A DNA stretch of 64,000 nucleotides from Cylicocyclus nassatus (Eukaryota > Nematoda > Chromadorea > Rhabditida > Strongylidae), in contig CATQJL010000316.1 in NCBI GenBank assembly GCA_958299035.1, positions 23,661,676 through 23,725,675 of the forward strand, written 5' to 3'. The position numbers were made by a program, and so were the translations under genes. How positions within the stretch are numbered: position 1 is the first letter of the stretch; the number at the start of each line of letters is the position of its first letter. Below are positions 46,027 to 57,309 of the stretch, piece by piece. The notes beneath the pieces are model-generated. The model saw only the letters and a program-made list of their open reading frames with translations, searched no databases and was not told the DNA's origin.

Positions 46027-46997
46027 TGAAGCTGATTCACTTTCAAAAAATTTAAAATTTTATTTTAACAGAAAAACAGGTTTTCAGGTTTCTAGCCTAT
46101 AGACCACTTCAAAAAATTTCGCGACCCGTTTTCTGGAGGGGGGGGGGGGCATTTCTTACAAGAAAAGTGAGTAACGTTAGCCGAACCGCAAATGTGTCAC
46201 AGTGTCAGATTACAGCCCATTACATCTTAATTCTTACAAGCAGCAGAGTTGAGGCTTTTAGAAATCGCTGCGACATAAAAAAACAGGTAGACCGTGATAA
46301 GACAGCTTTAAAGCAAACAACAAAATCATGACTTATAATAAAAAGCTAAGGGTGTTTATGTGTTTTTGTGTGTCTGTCTGTCTGTCTGTTTGTAACGAAA
46401 TTCACAGAACAAGTCGCAGACAAGGTTTCAAGCCGCAATTTTTTGCACAACACGCACTGCCACCATCCAGATTCACCACGCCAAAGCACGAGCAGATCCG
46501 TTGAGTAGGCCCCTTGAAAATCGCACCCCAAACGGATCCACTCAACGTCTGGCGCGCAATATTGGGTTCGTATTACCACTTATTGCAAAGTCGTGATTAG
46601 GCTTGGCAAGTGAATGTGCAAGCCGTGATCTTTAGCCTAAAAATAGTGATAGAAGTCTACTGCTCCACAAAAACGGCGCCAAAACGAATTATTTGCGTAA
46701 ATGATCAGTTTGCCAGATTTTTACCTGAGCATTTGAGAAGATTTTTGCACAGGGATGTAGCTCACCGTTGATATTATCCTTGTGGTGACTACCAAGCCAT
46801 GAAATAATTCAAAAGTGTTCTAATTCTGCATTTGTTCTTCATCTTCCAAAGTTTCATCCACGCAAAATACCGATCTCACACGGAAAAGCTTTGGGAATGA
46901 GTAGTTGTATACGATTCATTCGTGAAGGTGGGCATTGCGCGGTATGTTTCAAAGTTATGTTAAGCGGGAACGAGTATATGGCATATAGATAGAGGAG
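46027..46997. other. Spacer with Helitron-like fragment
   Basis: A G run at 46138-46149 follows a fragment of the 39440 element. CTTATAATAAAAAGC near 46332 followed by TCTG repeats (46375-46390) resembles the 5' part of the Helitron at 33007. No gene is seen. Confidence 0.35.
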
Positions 46998-47035
46998 CCA
47001 GTGCGACCCTCTGCGAAGCAGAGGTGACGCACTGG
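46998..47035. repeat. Stem-loop with GCGAAGC apex
   Basis: CCAGTGCG and CCTCT pair with their complements around GCGAAGC (47013-47019), a sequence known to form an unusually stable mini-hairpin in DNA. Confidence 0.75.
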
Positions 47036-47814
47036 TGAGCCAAAACGTCGGCAAATTTTAAAAGACACTTTTCGGAGGGACGAAACGTAACAATAACCTT
47101 TAAAAGGCAGACATGGAGAGGAAGATTCACAAATGCAGGTGCAGGAGGCGGCTGACATGGCATGCACGCATCGAATTATTTGAAGAGTTGATGCAGTCTT
47201 TTAATACACGGAAGTGTTATTAAAAATTGTGAAAATCAAACAAAGATGGATAAATATCAAAAATGGCTATACGACTACGAAAATCGAGTACAGACTTTTT
47301 AAACTTACAAAACTTCTTGAAACATCTTCAGAAAAGCTGACATCGGAGCATTATTATTATTCGATCATTTCAAGAGCGCGGACAAGAAGATATCTCAATT
47401 GGTTAGAATTTATGGTAGGTTTATAGCTGAAAGGTTCAGAGAGATGATCATATAATCTCACAATCAGTGCTCATTTATCTGAGTAGGAGATCATTATCAG
47501 AGTAGCTGAAGCACAGATTGTGGCCACTACAATCGATGAGACTGGACGCAGCTGACTGAACAGTGGACATTGCACTAAAAGTGCTTTTATGAATAGCGTT
47601 TACTCACAGCGTGAGATCAGATGAGGAACATGACGAAATGAAGGCTACCGGATCACTGGCGATATGCGAGTGTATGCCCAGAGGCGGTATATAACAACCT
47701 CCCGTTCAGGTAGGTGTTACCGTACAGGTCGTAATCCACTCGAATGCAGTCTCCCAAGGCTCATAATGCGCGAACGTGGGCGCCTGACCGTGCAAGAGCC
47801 CGGTCATGCAAAAT

Positions 47815-48262
47815 CGGGTGGGTCTGAAATGCCTGGACACCTACCCGATCTCGTTTGTGTATGAATTGTGTGAAAAAAAAAAACGCGTCTCTTTGATTAG
47901 GTGGCCGAAAACGTTAGCAAATCGAGCGATTCAATCACTAGTCATCGAGTAAGCTTTAATGATTGTATGTTGCAAGAGATTTGTCTATCTTACCATTTGA
48001 TATCTCGAGATTTGAAGATATTCAGAGCACTGTATGAAGAGAGATCGGGCTCTGAAATTTTTGTAAATTTCATGATCAATCAAACCAAATGTTAGATCAG
48101 ACAATTATCTTGCAACATAACAATTACTGAATCTTACTAGATGACTAGTGATTAAATCTCTCGATTTGCTAACGTTTTCGTTCATTTATGCAAAGAGACG
48201 CGCTTTATCACACAATTATACACAAACGTGGTCGGGCAGGCGTCCAAGCATTCAGACCCACC
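47815..48262. mobile_element. Foldback MITE inside the left arm
   Basis: The ends are GGGTGGGTCTGAAATGCCTGG and its counterpart CCAAGCATTCAGACCCACCC. Inner matches are CGAAAACGTTAGCAAATCGA and its complement. It interrupts sequence that is continuous in the right arm. Confidence 0.65.
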
Positions 48263-48616
48263 CGATTCTGCCCAGGGTTGAGCAAGAGGTCAGGCACAAG
48301 TCCTTCAAAAACGACCCCCCTGTGAAAGCCCCTAAAATAACCCCTCCACTTCACCTCCAGGACATTAGACTGTGATATTTTGAAGCAGACCAGACTTTAC
48401 TGAAGGGTTCTTATTTTCTGGCCGCAGGTCCAACTTTCTGCGATTGCACAATCACACGCAACTTGACGGCAAGTCTTGAACTTGAACAGCCCACTTTTCA
48501 GAGTTATAGTTTTTGCAGGGCTGGAGTGTTTGGCTCCAAATTTTCAATATGGCAAGAAGAGGCTTTGCGCTCAATACTCATACTAGAAAAGGAACGATTT
48601 TTGAATATTGAAGGCA

Positions 48617-48696
48617 AGTTAAGGGGGTCAGGCGCAACCCCACAAAAGCTCAGGCGGCCTGACCTTTTGAGGGGTTGCGCCTGACCCCATTAACTT
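48617..48696. repeat. 80 bp GC-rich hairpin
   Basis: GGGGTCAGGCGCAACCCC pairs with GGGGTTGCGCCTGACCCC around a short imperfect loop. It is flanked by TTAA on both sides. Confidence 0.75.
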
Positions 48697-49535
48697 TATT
48701 TTCTAGGGAGTTTTTCTATCCAAGTTTTATGTGATTCGCTAGCACAACTCTCGAAGATTCCACAATAAGTGTTTGAGCTTGTTTCGACTTGTTTCGGCCT
48801 TGTAGTAATCCGTAGAGTTAAAGCACTTAATGTAAAGAACGCGCCGGTTGGAAATTTGGCAGCACTTCTTACTTCACTATTTAAAAGCGATATGAAGCCT
48901 GATTTCTAGCATAGACTTGTAGAGAACGTTACTTTGTTATGAGTATAAAAAAGCTGACTATTTTCACTTTTGAAGCCAAGTTAATCATGTTTGAAAATCA
49001 CGCTTTCTAGACGTTGCGAAACACTAGAAAATGCGATAGGTAATGACTTTAGAGCTCATAGAGGTGATCTGACATGCTGATTACGGAAATAATACCCATT
49101 TCACACAGCAGGCTTACTTGGCGACTCCATGACATGTGGAGGTAAAAGATGAAGACTTGAATTTGGCTGAAATTTCGATTGTGGAAACAATCAATATGCT
49201 GTTTACGACCGTCATTCCTTCAGTACCGGTGATTGCGATATCCACCGGACTAGCGCACTTCTTCTTCACCCTTCATAGTATCTCCCCAATTGAACTAATT
49301 CGGTTCTTGATTACGACCCCCCCCCGGCCATACCCCCAAGGCGACCCCCAAGGTCGGGCGCGCCTGACCTCACGCTCAACCCTGATTCTGCCTGACCGGG
49401 CGCTTGCACGAAAACGCGCCCATGTTCGCGCATCACGAACCTTGGGCGACCGCATCTGAGTGGATTACGACCTGTACAGGAACAATTACGCGAACGGAAG
49501 ATTGATACCGTCCCCGATGTAAGAATCCAAGCCAA

Positions 49536-52500
49536 TCTCCGTACCTCCGAGCTTTTGGTGAGACTGAGGAAAATCTAGTCAAGGGTGCGTAAACGGCGAC
49601 TCATATGATTAACGTGCGAAAAAAAAAATCTGTTTGAATTCTTGCCTTCTGCCGTACTCCTTTCGAACGGCTAATCAACGTTTTGGATTCGGTACTGGGG
49701 AGAGTTTTGAGCTGAATTTTTTGGAGATGATTCAAACACACGCGCTACTTCTTGAGCAAAGACTCGGAGGATCCCAATCAGTATCCATATAAGAAGTCCA
49801 AGATTCCAAATTCCGCTAGACACTGAATTAGAAATAGCATTGCTATGAATCTCACATACGTCCTATCTTCTATCAGAGAAAGACATCATCAACTAACTAC
49901 GAAGAGGAAGAGATTTCGCATACTGGATAACATTTCATGGACGAAAGACGACATTTAATGGAATTGCAAACCTTGCAGAATGGGCACCATTTCCTTGACA
50001 TAAATCCGAATAGAATCGAACCCTATTAGTGTCAAGGCTTTGGTGCACCAAATCTGTTACGCTTGAGGTACAAGTAGACGACCATTTAGTTCTTTCTTAC
50101 CGCATTTGAAGAATGTTAAAGTATAGAGTACTTTGATATTCCTCAAGTACAGTAAGAAAGATATGCATCATAATATGATGCGATATAGAGGCTTCATTTT
50201 GCTTAGTAATGACCACAGTAAGAATTCTGAAAAAGAAGGGAAACTCATAGAACGAGCAGAAGGGTTCATCAAATACGGAGAACATGAAAGGCGAAAGAGA
50301 TGGGAAAAATTGATTTTCTGGATATTTTTAGATTAAAAAAAAATGGGATCCGACACACATGCTCTCCAAACATCGGAGGTTTACTGTTATATGCACAGTT
50401 CTATTCTTTCAAATAAATCTTCTCGTGCTCCTATCCTTCAATTCATCCAAATTGACCAAAGGTCAAAAACAAGCTGAACCGGTCTTGCAACCAAGTTGAC
50501 TCCAGAATAAACAATAGTTAGCTAATACGATTGCGACAGAAGTGAAACAATCCGACCCATGTAGGGTAACAATGGCAAATGCGTTCGATAACCTTTTGAA
50601 ACGGATTATCCCAAGAACCAGATCGTGCACCACATGCGGTATACTGCGCTATACTTATTTGTACGATAGCAGTTGAACTACCGAGCAGGGCAACTAGGCC
50701 GAAAGCCAAAAAAATATTAGGTTCTTATTTTGACGAAATAAGATCAAGTTCACTAATTTACGAGAGTGCTCACGTCTAGATAAGGTTCTGTAACCATCTT
50801 CTTAAATCAAAGCATCACTCAAATTCTTTAAAAAAATTTTGAAATTAAAACTGGAGAGAGTGAAATGAGCGTGTCGATCTCATGTCGCATGAAGTTCTAA
50901 CAAGAGAACAAAAAAAATGACGCAACTGGCTTCAAAAAGACTAATTAAGCAATGTACAGCGTTGCCCTCCTAAGCTAAGAACGCAGATGGTTTCCAAGAA
51001 AAAGGAAAAAACGGAAGAAAAAACATCGCAGTGGATCATATGAGGAACACAAAAAATCTGGCAGGTGCTCCGCACATGACTTAGTTCAGTTAATAAAAAA
51101 AATTATAGTATGTAAGCACCCCTGCTGATCTATGTTAATAAACGTATACTTCCAACCATTACTTCGCAATTTTCCCGAAGCCACGACTGAAACTGGACTA
51201 ATGAACACTTACCAGTTTTTGAGGATGAAAACAAAAATGATGAGGAATGAGAGACGATGGAATTATGAAGGGAATGAAAGAAATTGGACTGGAGAAGCTG
51301 AAAAACGCTGCGACAAGCACCTGGAAGATGATCACAGCAAAATCTCAAAATGATAAATTGCTTATGTGCCAGGAATCGCAGTGGAAGAAAAACGCAGTAT
51401 GGTTGGCAAATACCGCAGACCCCATTCCACAAGAAAATTGTTAAAAGCAAGTGGGGTCCAAATTAAGGGCGAATTTCTATTATTTCGCTCCAATGAATTC
51501 CCGCTTCAATGTAAATATTGCAGATATATGGTGTAGGTGACCCTATATCTTCGTCATGATTACAAATAGCTCAAAGAAATAGCTTTCAAAATTTAATGAG
51601 AAATAAAACAAGAAATCTTCGCAAGTTCTGCTTCGCTGCAAACAGTGCAGGAGTATGGTAAACCAGGTAGGAAGATAACGCTTTGAGCTAGAACAATAAG
51701 CTGAGATATACTCCAACTCTTACAACACAAGCAAAAGTAGATTATAAGCCTACAAGCACACAAGACTTTTAACTGAAAAAAAAAACATGGAAGAGATAAA
51801 ACGCAGATCACAATAGGGCTAAAAACTAGAAATGTATTCTGAGTAAGAAAAGAAAAGCTCAGCTAGATGTCTTTCGTTTCACAAAAAAAAACTGACAAAA
51901 TAGAGAATCCAAGAATTTTTATTATGATATGGAAACATATTGTGAAAATTTGCAGCCAACTGTCGGAAATAAAGAAAACGGAAAAATGAATTTCCAAGCA
52001 TTGATAAATGCTTGAGTCATAGAGTGGCGTTAACATTCCTTATCAATGAGATGATGAAAGCACCTTTAAAGCAAAATTTATGAGAACTCCTTGAAAGCAA
52101 ACATATGTGAGTCAGAGACTGGAAATGATGCGCTAAGTTTTTTTCACAAACAAAAAAAAAACTCTATCCACTGCTACGAGGGGGAGGTTCAGTGGAATTG
52201 CAGAAACAGATTGATTGAGCAAGACAAGCAATCAGCCACCATATAAAAAGATGTTTGTTCGTGCTTTAGTGACTAACTTTTAAAGTCTTTTCAAGCTGGT
52301 ACATTTTTGAGAAGAACGGCAGGTAAGAGTAGACTCTTAAGGAACTTCAACTGCTTCCAATAATTTTGAGCGATCGTCGGCAAAGATTTTATGACCACAC
52401 TTACGAAAGTTCAGAGATCAACACAGAATAAGAATTGTCTGCAAGATACGAAAGTGACACTGAAATTTAGGGTTCTCCCAACAACTCCTCCCCCCCCCCC

Positions 52501-52850
52501 CATCCCTGTGCCATCATATTTCGAAGAAAACGAAAATAATCAAGGGAGAAATTTGATACGCTACCAAGCTCTATTGAATAATTCTACGAACGAAGCATCA
52601 TCTCTCTATAATAAAGCGCTAGAGATTACTCATGCATGTAAGATACCCCCCCCCCTTCGTGGTCGCGATTCGGATGTCAACAACTTTGTCGTTATGTGCC
52701 GGTGCAGGTGCACCGAGCTGTGTCTCGTGATGGTTTGGCGCCTGTCTTAGATGATGTTGATCGAGAAGCCCAACCAGCAAAGTGACTTGCTAGACAAGCT
52801 AAATGCTGGGAAGGGGGAAGGTTACTTATCGTTATGCATTATATATAAGA
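49536..52850. other. Gene-poor spacer
   Basis: The only frames are short and unrecognised, such as 51247-51444. Helitron-like 5' sequence TCTCTATAATAAAGCGC lies near 52601. C runs are at 52490-52500 and 52647-52655. Confidence 0.4.
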
Positions 52851-53565
52851 CTAGTTGGCTTTCCCGGTCCAGCCCGGGCCATGGTTCACCGCACTGCGAG
52901 CCCCCCCCCCCCCCGCCCTATATGGTATGGATGACTTACCTTGGGATATCCGCTTGGAAACCGCATTCTCCTAATCCTTAGGTGAAAATGAGCTTCACCG
53001 GCCTCCTTTACATGAGTATGGAAAATGCTTGATTGAACATGATAACCCTTCAATTCCTTAGGAAAATGTAAACAAATCAATAAATCGATAGAAGGGCCCA
53101 ACGAATCGCCGCAAAAAGTAGCCTATCATCTGCGCAAGGGTCGATAACATATGTGTGCAAAGCTTCAGCTGAATCGGTTGAGTGACGCGCGTTTCTACAA
53201 CGCACATACCCTCCAAACTGACAATTTTTGAGTTATATATATATATAGACTAGAATATACTGAAACGAATTGCCCGCATCTTCCCGACACTGAGATTAAA
53301 ATGAGCTTTACCATCCCTTGACTACATAATCACGGCAAAATAATTGGTTTAAGTATGTCAAGTCTCATTTTCCCAGATGTAAGTAAACAAATCAACAAAT
53401 CAATAGAAGGATCCAGTAAATCGCCGCGAAAAGTAGCCTATGTTCTGCGCCGGGGTCCAAAGCATATGTGTGCGAAGTCTCAGCTCATTTAGTCCACTCA
53501 GAAAGATTTGTATAAAAAACATACTTACTAACAGACAAACACACTTTGAGTTTTATATATATAGA
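52851..53565 (-). mobile_element. Two Helitron-like copies, head to tail, abutting
   Basis: Read on the minus strand. Copy 1 (52851-53249) starts TCTATATATATATATAACTC and ends with the hairpin CCCGG-GCTGGA-CCGGG and CCAACTAG before a T. Copy 2 (53250-53565) starts TCTATATATATAAAACTC and ends CTAG directly against copy 1's TC. The interiors align (AATCGCCGCRAAAAGTAGCC and CATATGTGTGC in both). Copy 2 lacks the 3' hairpin. Confidence 0.65.
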
Positions 53566-54592
53566 GATTACTATATCGCAGTAGCGAGCAGCAACGCGAG
53601 TCCGGATGGCTTCCGCTAGCAAGGTTTTGGATTTCGGAAAACATCAGTCATTAGAAAGCATTATTGGATGAGGTACAAAAATCATTGTCAGTGGGGAAGC
53701 TTGGGAGATCTGCACTTTGACTCCAGGCGAAAGCAAAGATATACGCACGCTTCCAAGCAATCAGAGATCAAAGCTTTGAGCGGTCCTGACAGGGGAAGCT
53801 CGAGAGTAGTTTCTGGGATGTAATCGAAAGATAAACGAAAACTAGCAAAATATGGCGCAAACATTTTGATATTGTTAAAGTTACATATTGATAAATTAAG
53901 GGACATGCAGGCATTTTTAATGAAAGGAATGAGTGTCAGGTTTTTCCTAGCTCAAGGGGGCCGGAGACGTTTCCGCATGGTTTTTCGAAAAACATTCGTT
54001 TGGGGGAAATTAAGTAATAGAAAAGCGGAAAGTGTGTTGGAAGGTTGAGATTACTCTCGCTGGGTATGCATAAGTTTTGATAAAAATCTAATCTGAAAAC
54101 CTCAAAAATATGATTAATGCGGCACATTTTGGATAAATAAGGAACTAGAGAAACGTGGAGATTTTTTAGAGGGAACTTTTTGGAAAGAAAACAAAAAATG
54201 CTTATGCTAATAAGCCTTCAGGGCAGGGGAGGGGGGATTGAAAACGCGGAGGGGGGGGGGGGGTTGCAGCGCAGTGTGACAGAAGAGCTTTCAATTTCTT
54301 CCAAAAACTTTTCCAGATGACTTAGATGGCATACTTTTAACCCAAGTTGCGCAATCTCAGCAGATTTGGCTATTTTAGACCCAGCAATATGTTTTTAATC
54401 TTCCATATGCCAAACATTTGGGGAGATAAGAAAAGCTCTGCTGTATATTTCATTCACATCAATATGTAAAACTCATAGAAATTTCACTTACTTCCCGTTT
54501 TCGCTATTAGCAGATGTTTGCAGACACGTATTGAGTAACCGTAAGAAGAAGCAATGTGCCAAACTTCTACCATATCCTACTTCACACACGGG
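53566..54592. other. Spacer
   Basis: No gene is recognised. A G run lies at 54250-54263. Confidence 0.4.
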
Positions 54593-54629
54593 CCAGACCG
54601 AAGTGCCGCGAAGCGGCACTTTGGTCTGG
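54593..54629. repeat. Stem-loop with GCGAAGC apex, 15 bp stem
   Basis: CCAGACCGAAGTGCC and its complement (one wobble) enclose GCGAAGC (54608-54614). TCTATAATAAAGCGC, a Helitron-type 5' end, follows at 54633. Confidence 0.8.
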
Positions 54630-54649
54630 TACTCTATAATAAAGCGCAG

Positions 54650-55901
54650 GGGGGACCATGTGACTCATGCGTTTGTCGCTATGTCTCGAATGCACCCATT
54701 GCACCCAGGATGTCTGCCTTCCGAGATGTTGACTGGAACGCCCTTTCGTGCTCGACTCCATAAACAGTAATATTGATTAGCAATATTGTCACCGAGTGAT
54801 AGCTCGCTTCAGTTTATAGCGCATTAGAATGGGTCAACTTTGGTATCAGTTTATTTTAGTTAATAATTTCTACAACTTAATTGTACAAAAGCATTGCTTT
54901 ACAAAGTTGTAAGTGGTGCAGCAGAAACTCCAGATGTGTATTCCTCATGAAGGTTCTCAATTTTGATACGCTAACAGCCATATTTTTATTATCTGTTCAA
55001 CATTTCATGGTGTGAGCAAAATAGTGGGATTCTGGCCGCATTGTAACTAAAAGGAGTGTGACAGGCTGGAAAGACCTGCGAGGAAGGCAAATGGGAGGAA
55101 TTGAATATGGCAGATAAAGTTTCGTGAATGTAAGCTAAATCATAAGCACATTCATGAAGGGTCTGAGGAAAGGAAGCGGAGTAGGATAAAATTCTACTTT
55201 CTGATTGTGAGGTTAAATGTAAAATCTACCAACAGTGAGAAGTTCGAAATTCGAAAACTTGATAAGGGATGTTTTGAGCAGTAGGTGATTTGAGATAGGG
55301 GAGAAAAGGGAAATTCAATTTCTTATCATGAGGAACTACCGCAGATGTTTCTTTTTGTAGAATGGGAAAGCCTGCAACTTAGTCAGCAAATTCTTTGTCG
55401 GACCGTCGGAGTTTCTTGTGAGCTAAAGAGCTGGGATTAACTTACCACTCTTCAGTGCTTTCTAATAAAATTTTGCGTGCCTGAAAGGTATGCTATATGG
55501 GGTTTGTGCTCTGTACCAGTAGGTGCGGTGGCTGGGGAGGGACCGGGGGGGGGGGGGGGGGGGAGGGAAGGGACGGAGGTCGGGAAGGGAAAAGAGGGGT
55601 GAGAAAGGTACTATGGCACGGACGGAAAAAGCTGGAGTGGATTTTAGCATTTAGTGGCACGCTTAATCCGAGTTACGAAGATTGTAGTGAAGCTAAGATA
55701 ACATGTGGCATAGAGCTTTTTGAGCTCAAATCAGCTAAAGTTATTCAAGTATGTCGAAGAGCTAGAGACTAGGAAGTAACTACTATTCGATGCTCTCTAC
55801 AGGTGCCTGAAAGGTTTTATGCTATACTTTCGGCTACGAAAAGCTGAAGACAAAACTTCACAAGTTCTAGCTATTGAACACTTCTTACTCCACACACACA
55901 G
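54650..55901. other. Spacer with a 20-base G run
   Basis: No gene is recognised. Its G run near 55545-55562 is the longest in the window. Confidence 0.4.
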
Positions 55902-55938
55902 CCAGTTCAAAGCGCCGCGAAGCAGCGCTTTGAACTGG
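55902..55938. repeat. Stem-loop with GCGAAGC apex, second relative
   Basis: CCAGTTCAAAGCGC pairs perfectly with GCGCTTTGAACTGG, with GCGAAGC at 55917-55923. CACACAC precedes it, as at 54583. Confidence 0.8.
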
Positions 55939-56240
55939 TATGAGAATATGGCGAAAACACCCACACGATGACAAACCAGCAGATAATAGCATGGGAAAAT
56001 GATGGAGCAAGTTTAAAGGGTGAGTTAAATACAATGAGATTTCCCTTTGTCCAAGGGTGCCACATGTAAGAGTACAAGTTTTGCTTTTTCCAGAATTTTC
56101 GCTTAATTTAGCACACCAGGTAATTAACTGTGAGTGTCAGGTGTGTCAGCAAGGGATATGACAAATTCAGTTTTCATATTCACTGCTTAGTCAGAGGTAA
56201 AGCATAGAAAATTAGAAAAGAAAGACGCATAGGACAATCT

Positions 56241-57037
56241 TTGCAAAGCATGAGCAATGTTTATCTCCATTATAAAAGTAAATTCAGTGAAAGGGAAAAC
56301 CACAAAGGTGCTCAGGCAACCATGCGCGTTGGTGTAGGATTGTTCAATCACTCAGCTGCAGAGAGGCTTTTCAGAGCAAACAAGGAAAGCGATCATGACG
56401 AGAGTTGTCGCGGGGAGAGCTAAGCTTCAGATCAGCTTTAGACGTTGTGATAAAAAAAACAAATCACAGATTGATCTTAAATGAGTAGATGGATGGCCAT
56501 GTTATTTTGAGGATTACAGTCAATTCTACCGAACGATTGGAACTGGCAGGCGAAGAGCAATCCATGAAATTTGTACAAAACTGATTGTCACCAGGCAATT
56601 CAGGTACATATCCAGTAAAAAAGCAAATAAGCAAGTATATGTCGAAACACGATCGAAGTGAGAAGCTGGTTCGCACACAGAGCTCTGCGCGAACAAAGGA
56701 TGCGCAGCGCGAAATGACTAGAGAGCAAATAGTTGGCAAAACACGACCAGCCACCATGATCCTTGTTGTAGAAAATGGAAGGTGCATGAAGAGAAAGCAC
56801 TGAAATGATTAAAACCTAACATTATGGTTCGTAACCTGATTGAAAGCAATGACTTTTCAAGAAAACCTGCGAGCCAAGGTCAGTTGTGTGGAGAAGACGA
56901 AACTCCCCAAAAGTAATCTTAGGGCAATTGAGGAAGAGAGTTATGTTGCAAGAAGACTACGCTCAATCAATGAGTTATTTCAGAGGAAATTTACCAGTAT
57001 GGCTGAGAGCAAACGCAAAATGAAAGGCATGAAATGA
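56241..57037 (+). other. Run of three unassigned ORFs
   Basis: Frames at 56241-56423, 56585-56803 and 56840-57037 (60, 72 and 65 residues) are Lys/Arg/Glu-rich. The last reads AIEEESYVARRLRSINELFQ and looks helical. No splice joins are convincing and no family is recognised. They may be decayed exons or chance. Confidence 0.2.
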
Positions 57038-57309
57038 GCCCAAAATGTTTTAGACACAAGGCTAAATACTTGGAAATAAACAATGAATAGTTTTCTCCAA
57101 ATCCAAAAAAAAAGAGGACAAATCTCTCCGGAAAAGAAAGAAAGAACGTTTACAGAAGAGACAAACAAATTTTGCAGCTTTTGAAGAGTCAGCTGATAAT
57201 GAGGATTAAGAATGAAAAGAATTCCATTCTTCAGAAAAATTCCATTTTATGAGAAATACCTATTGCGTCAAAAGCCATTTTTAAAATACTCAAATTTCGA
57301 GCGTCCTTT

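Larger units (their letters stand above)
47680..49535. repeat. Diverged long inverted repeat with a nested MITE
   Basis: The arms are 47680-47818 plus 48263-48340, and 49320-49535 reversed. Shared blocks are GTACAGGTCGTAATCCACTC, TGCGCGAACRTGGGCGC and GGTTGAGC..GAGGTCAGGC. The region between 48400 and 49300 carries no recognised gene. Confidence 0.55.

Noticed and set aside
54633..54780. Complete third Helitron
   Set aside because: A 5'-type end TCTATAATAAAGCGC is present, but I could not find a matching 3' hairpin plus CTAG within a reasonable distance.
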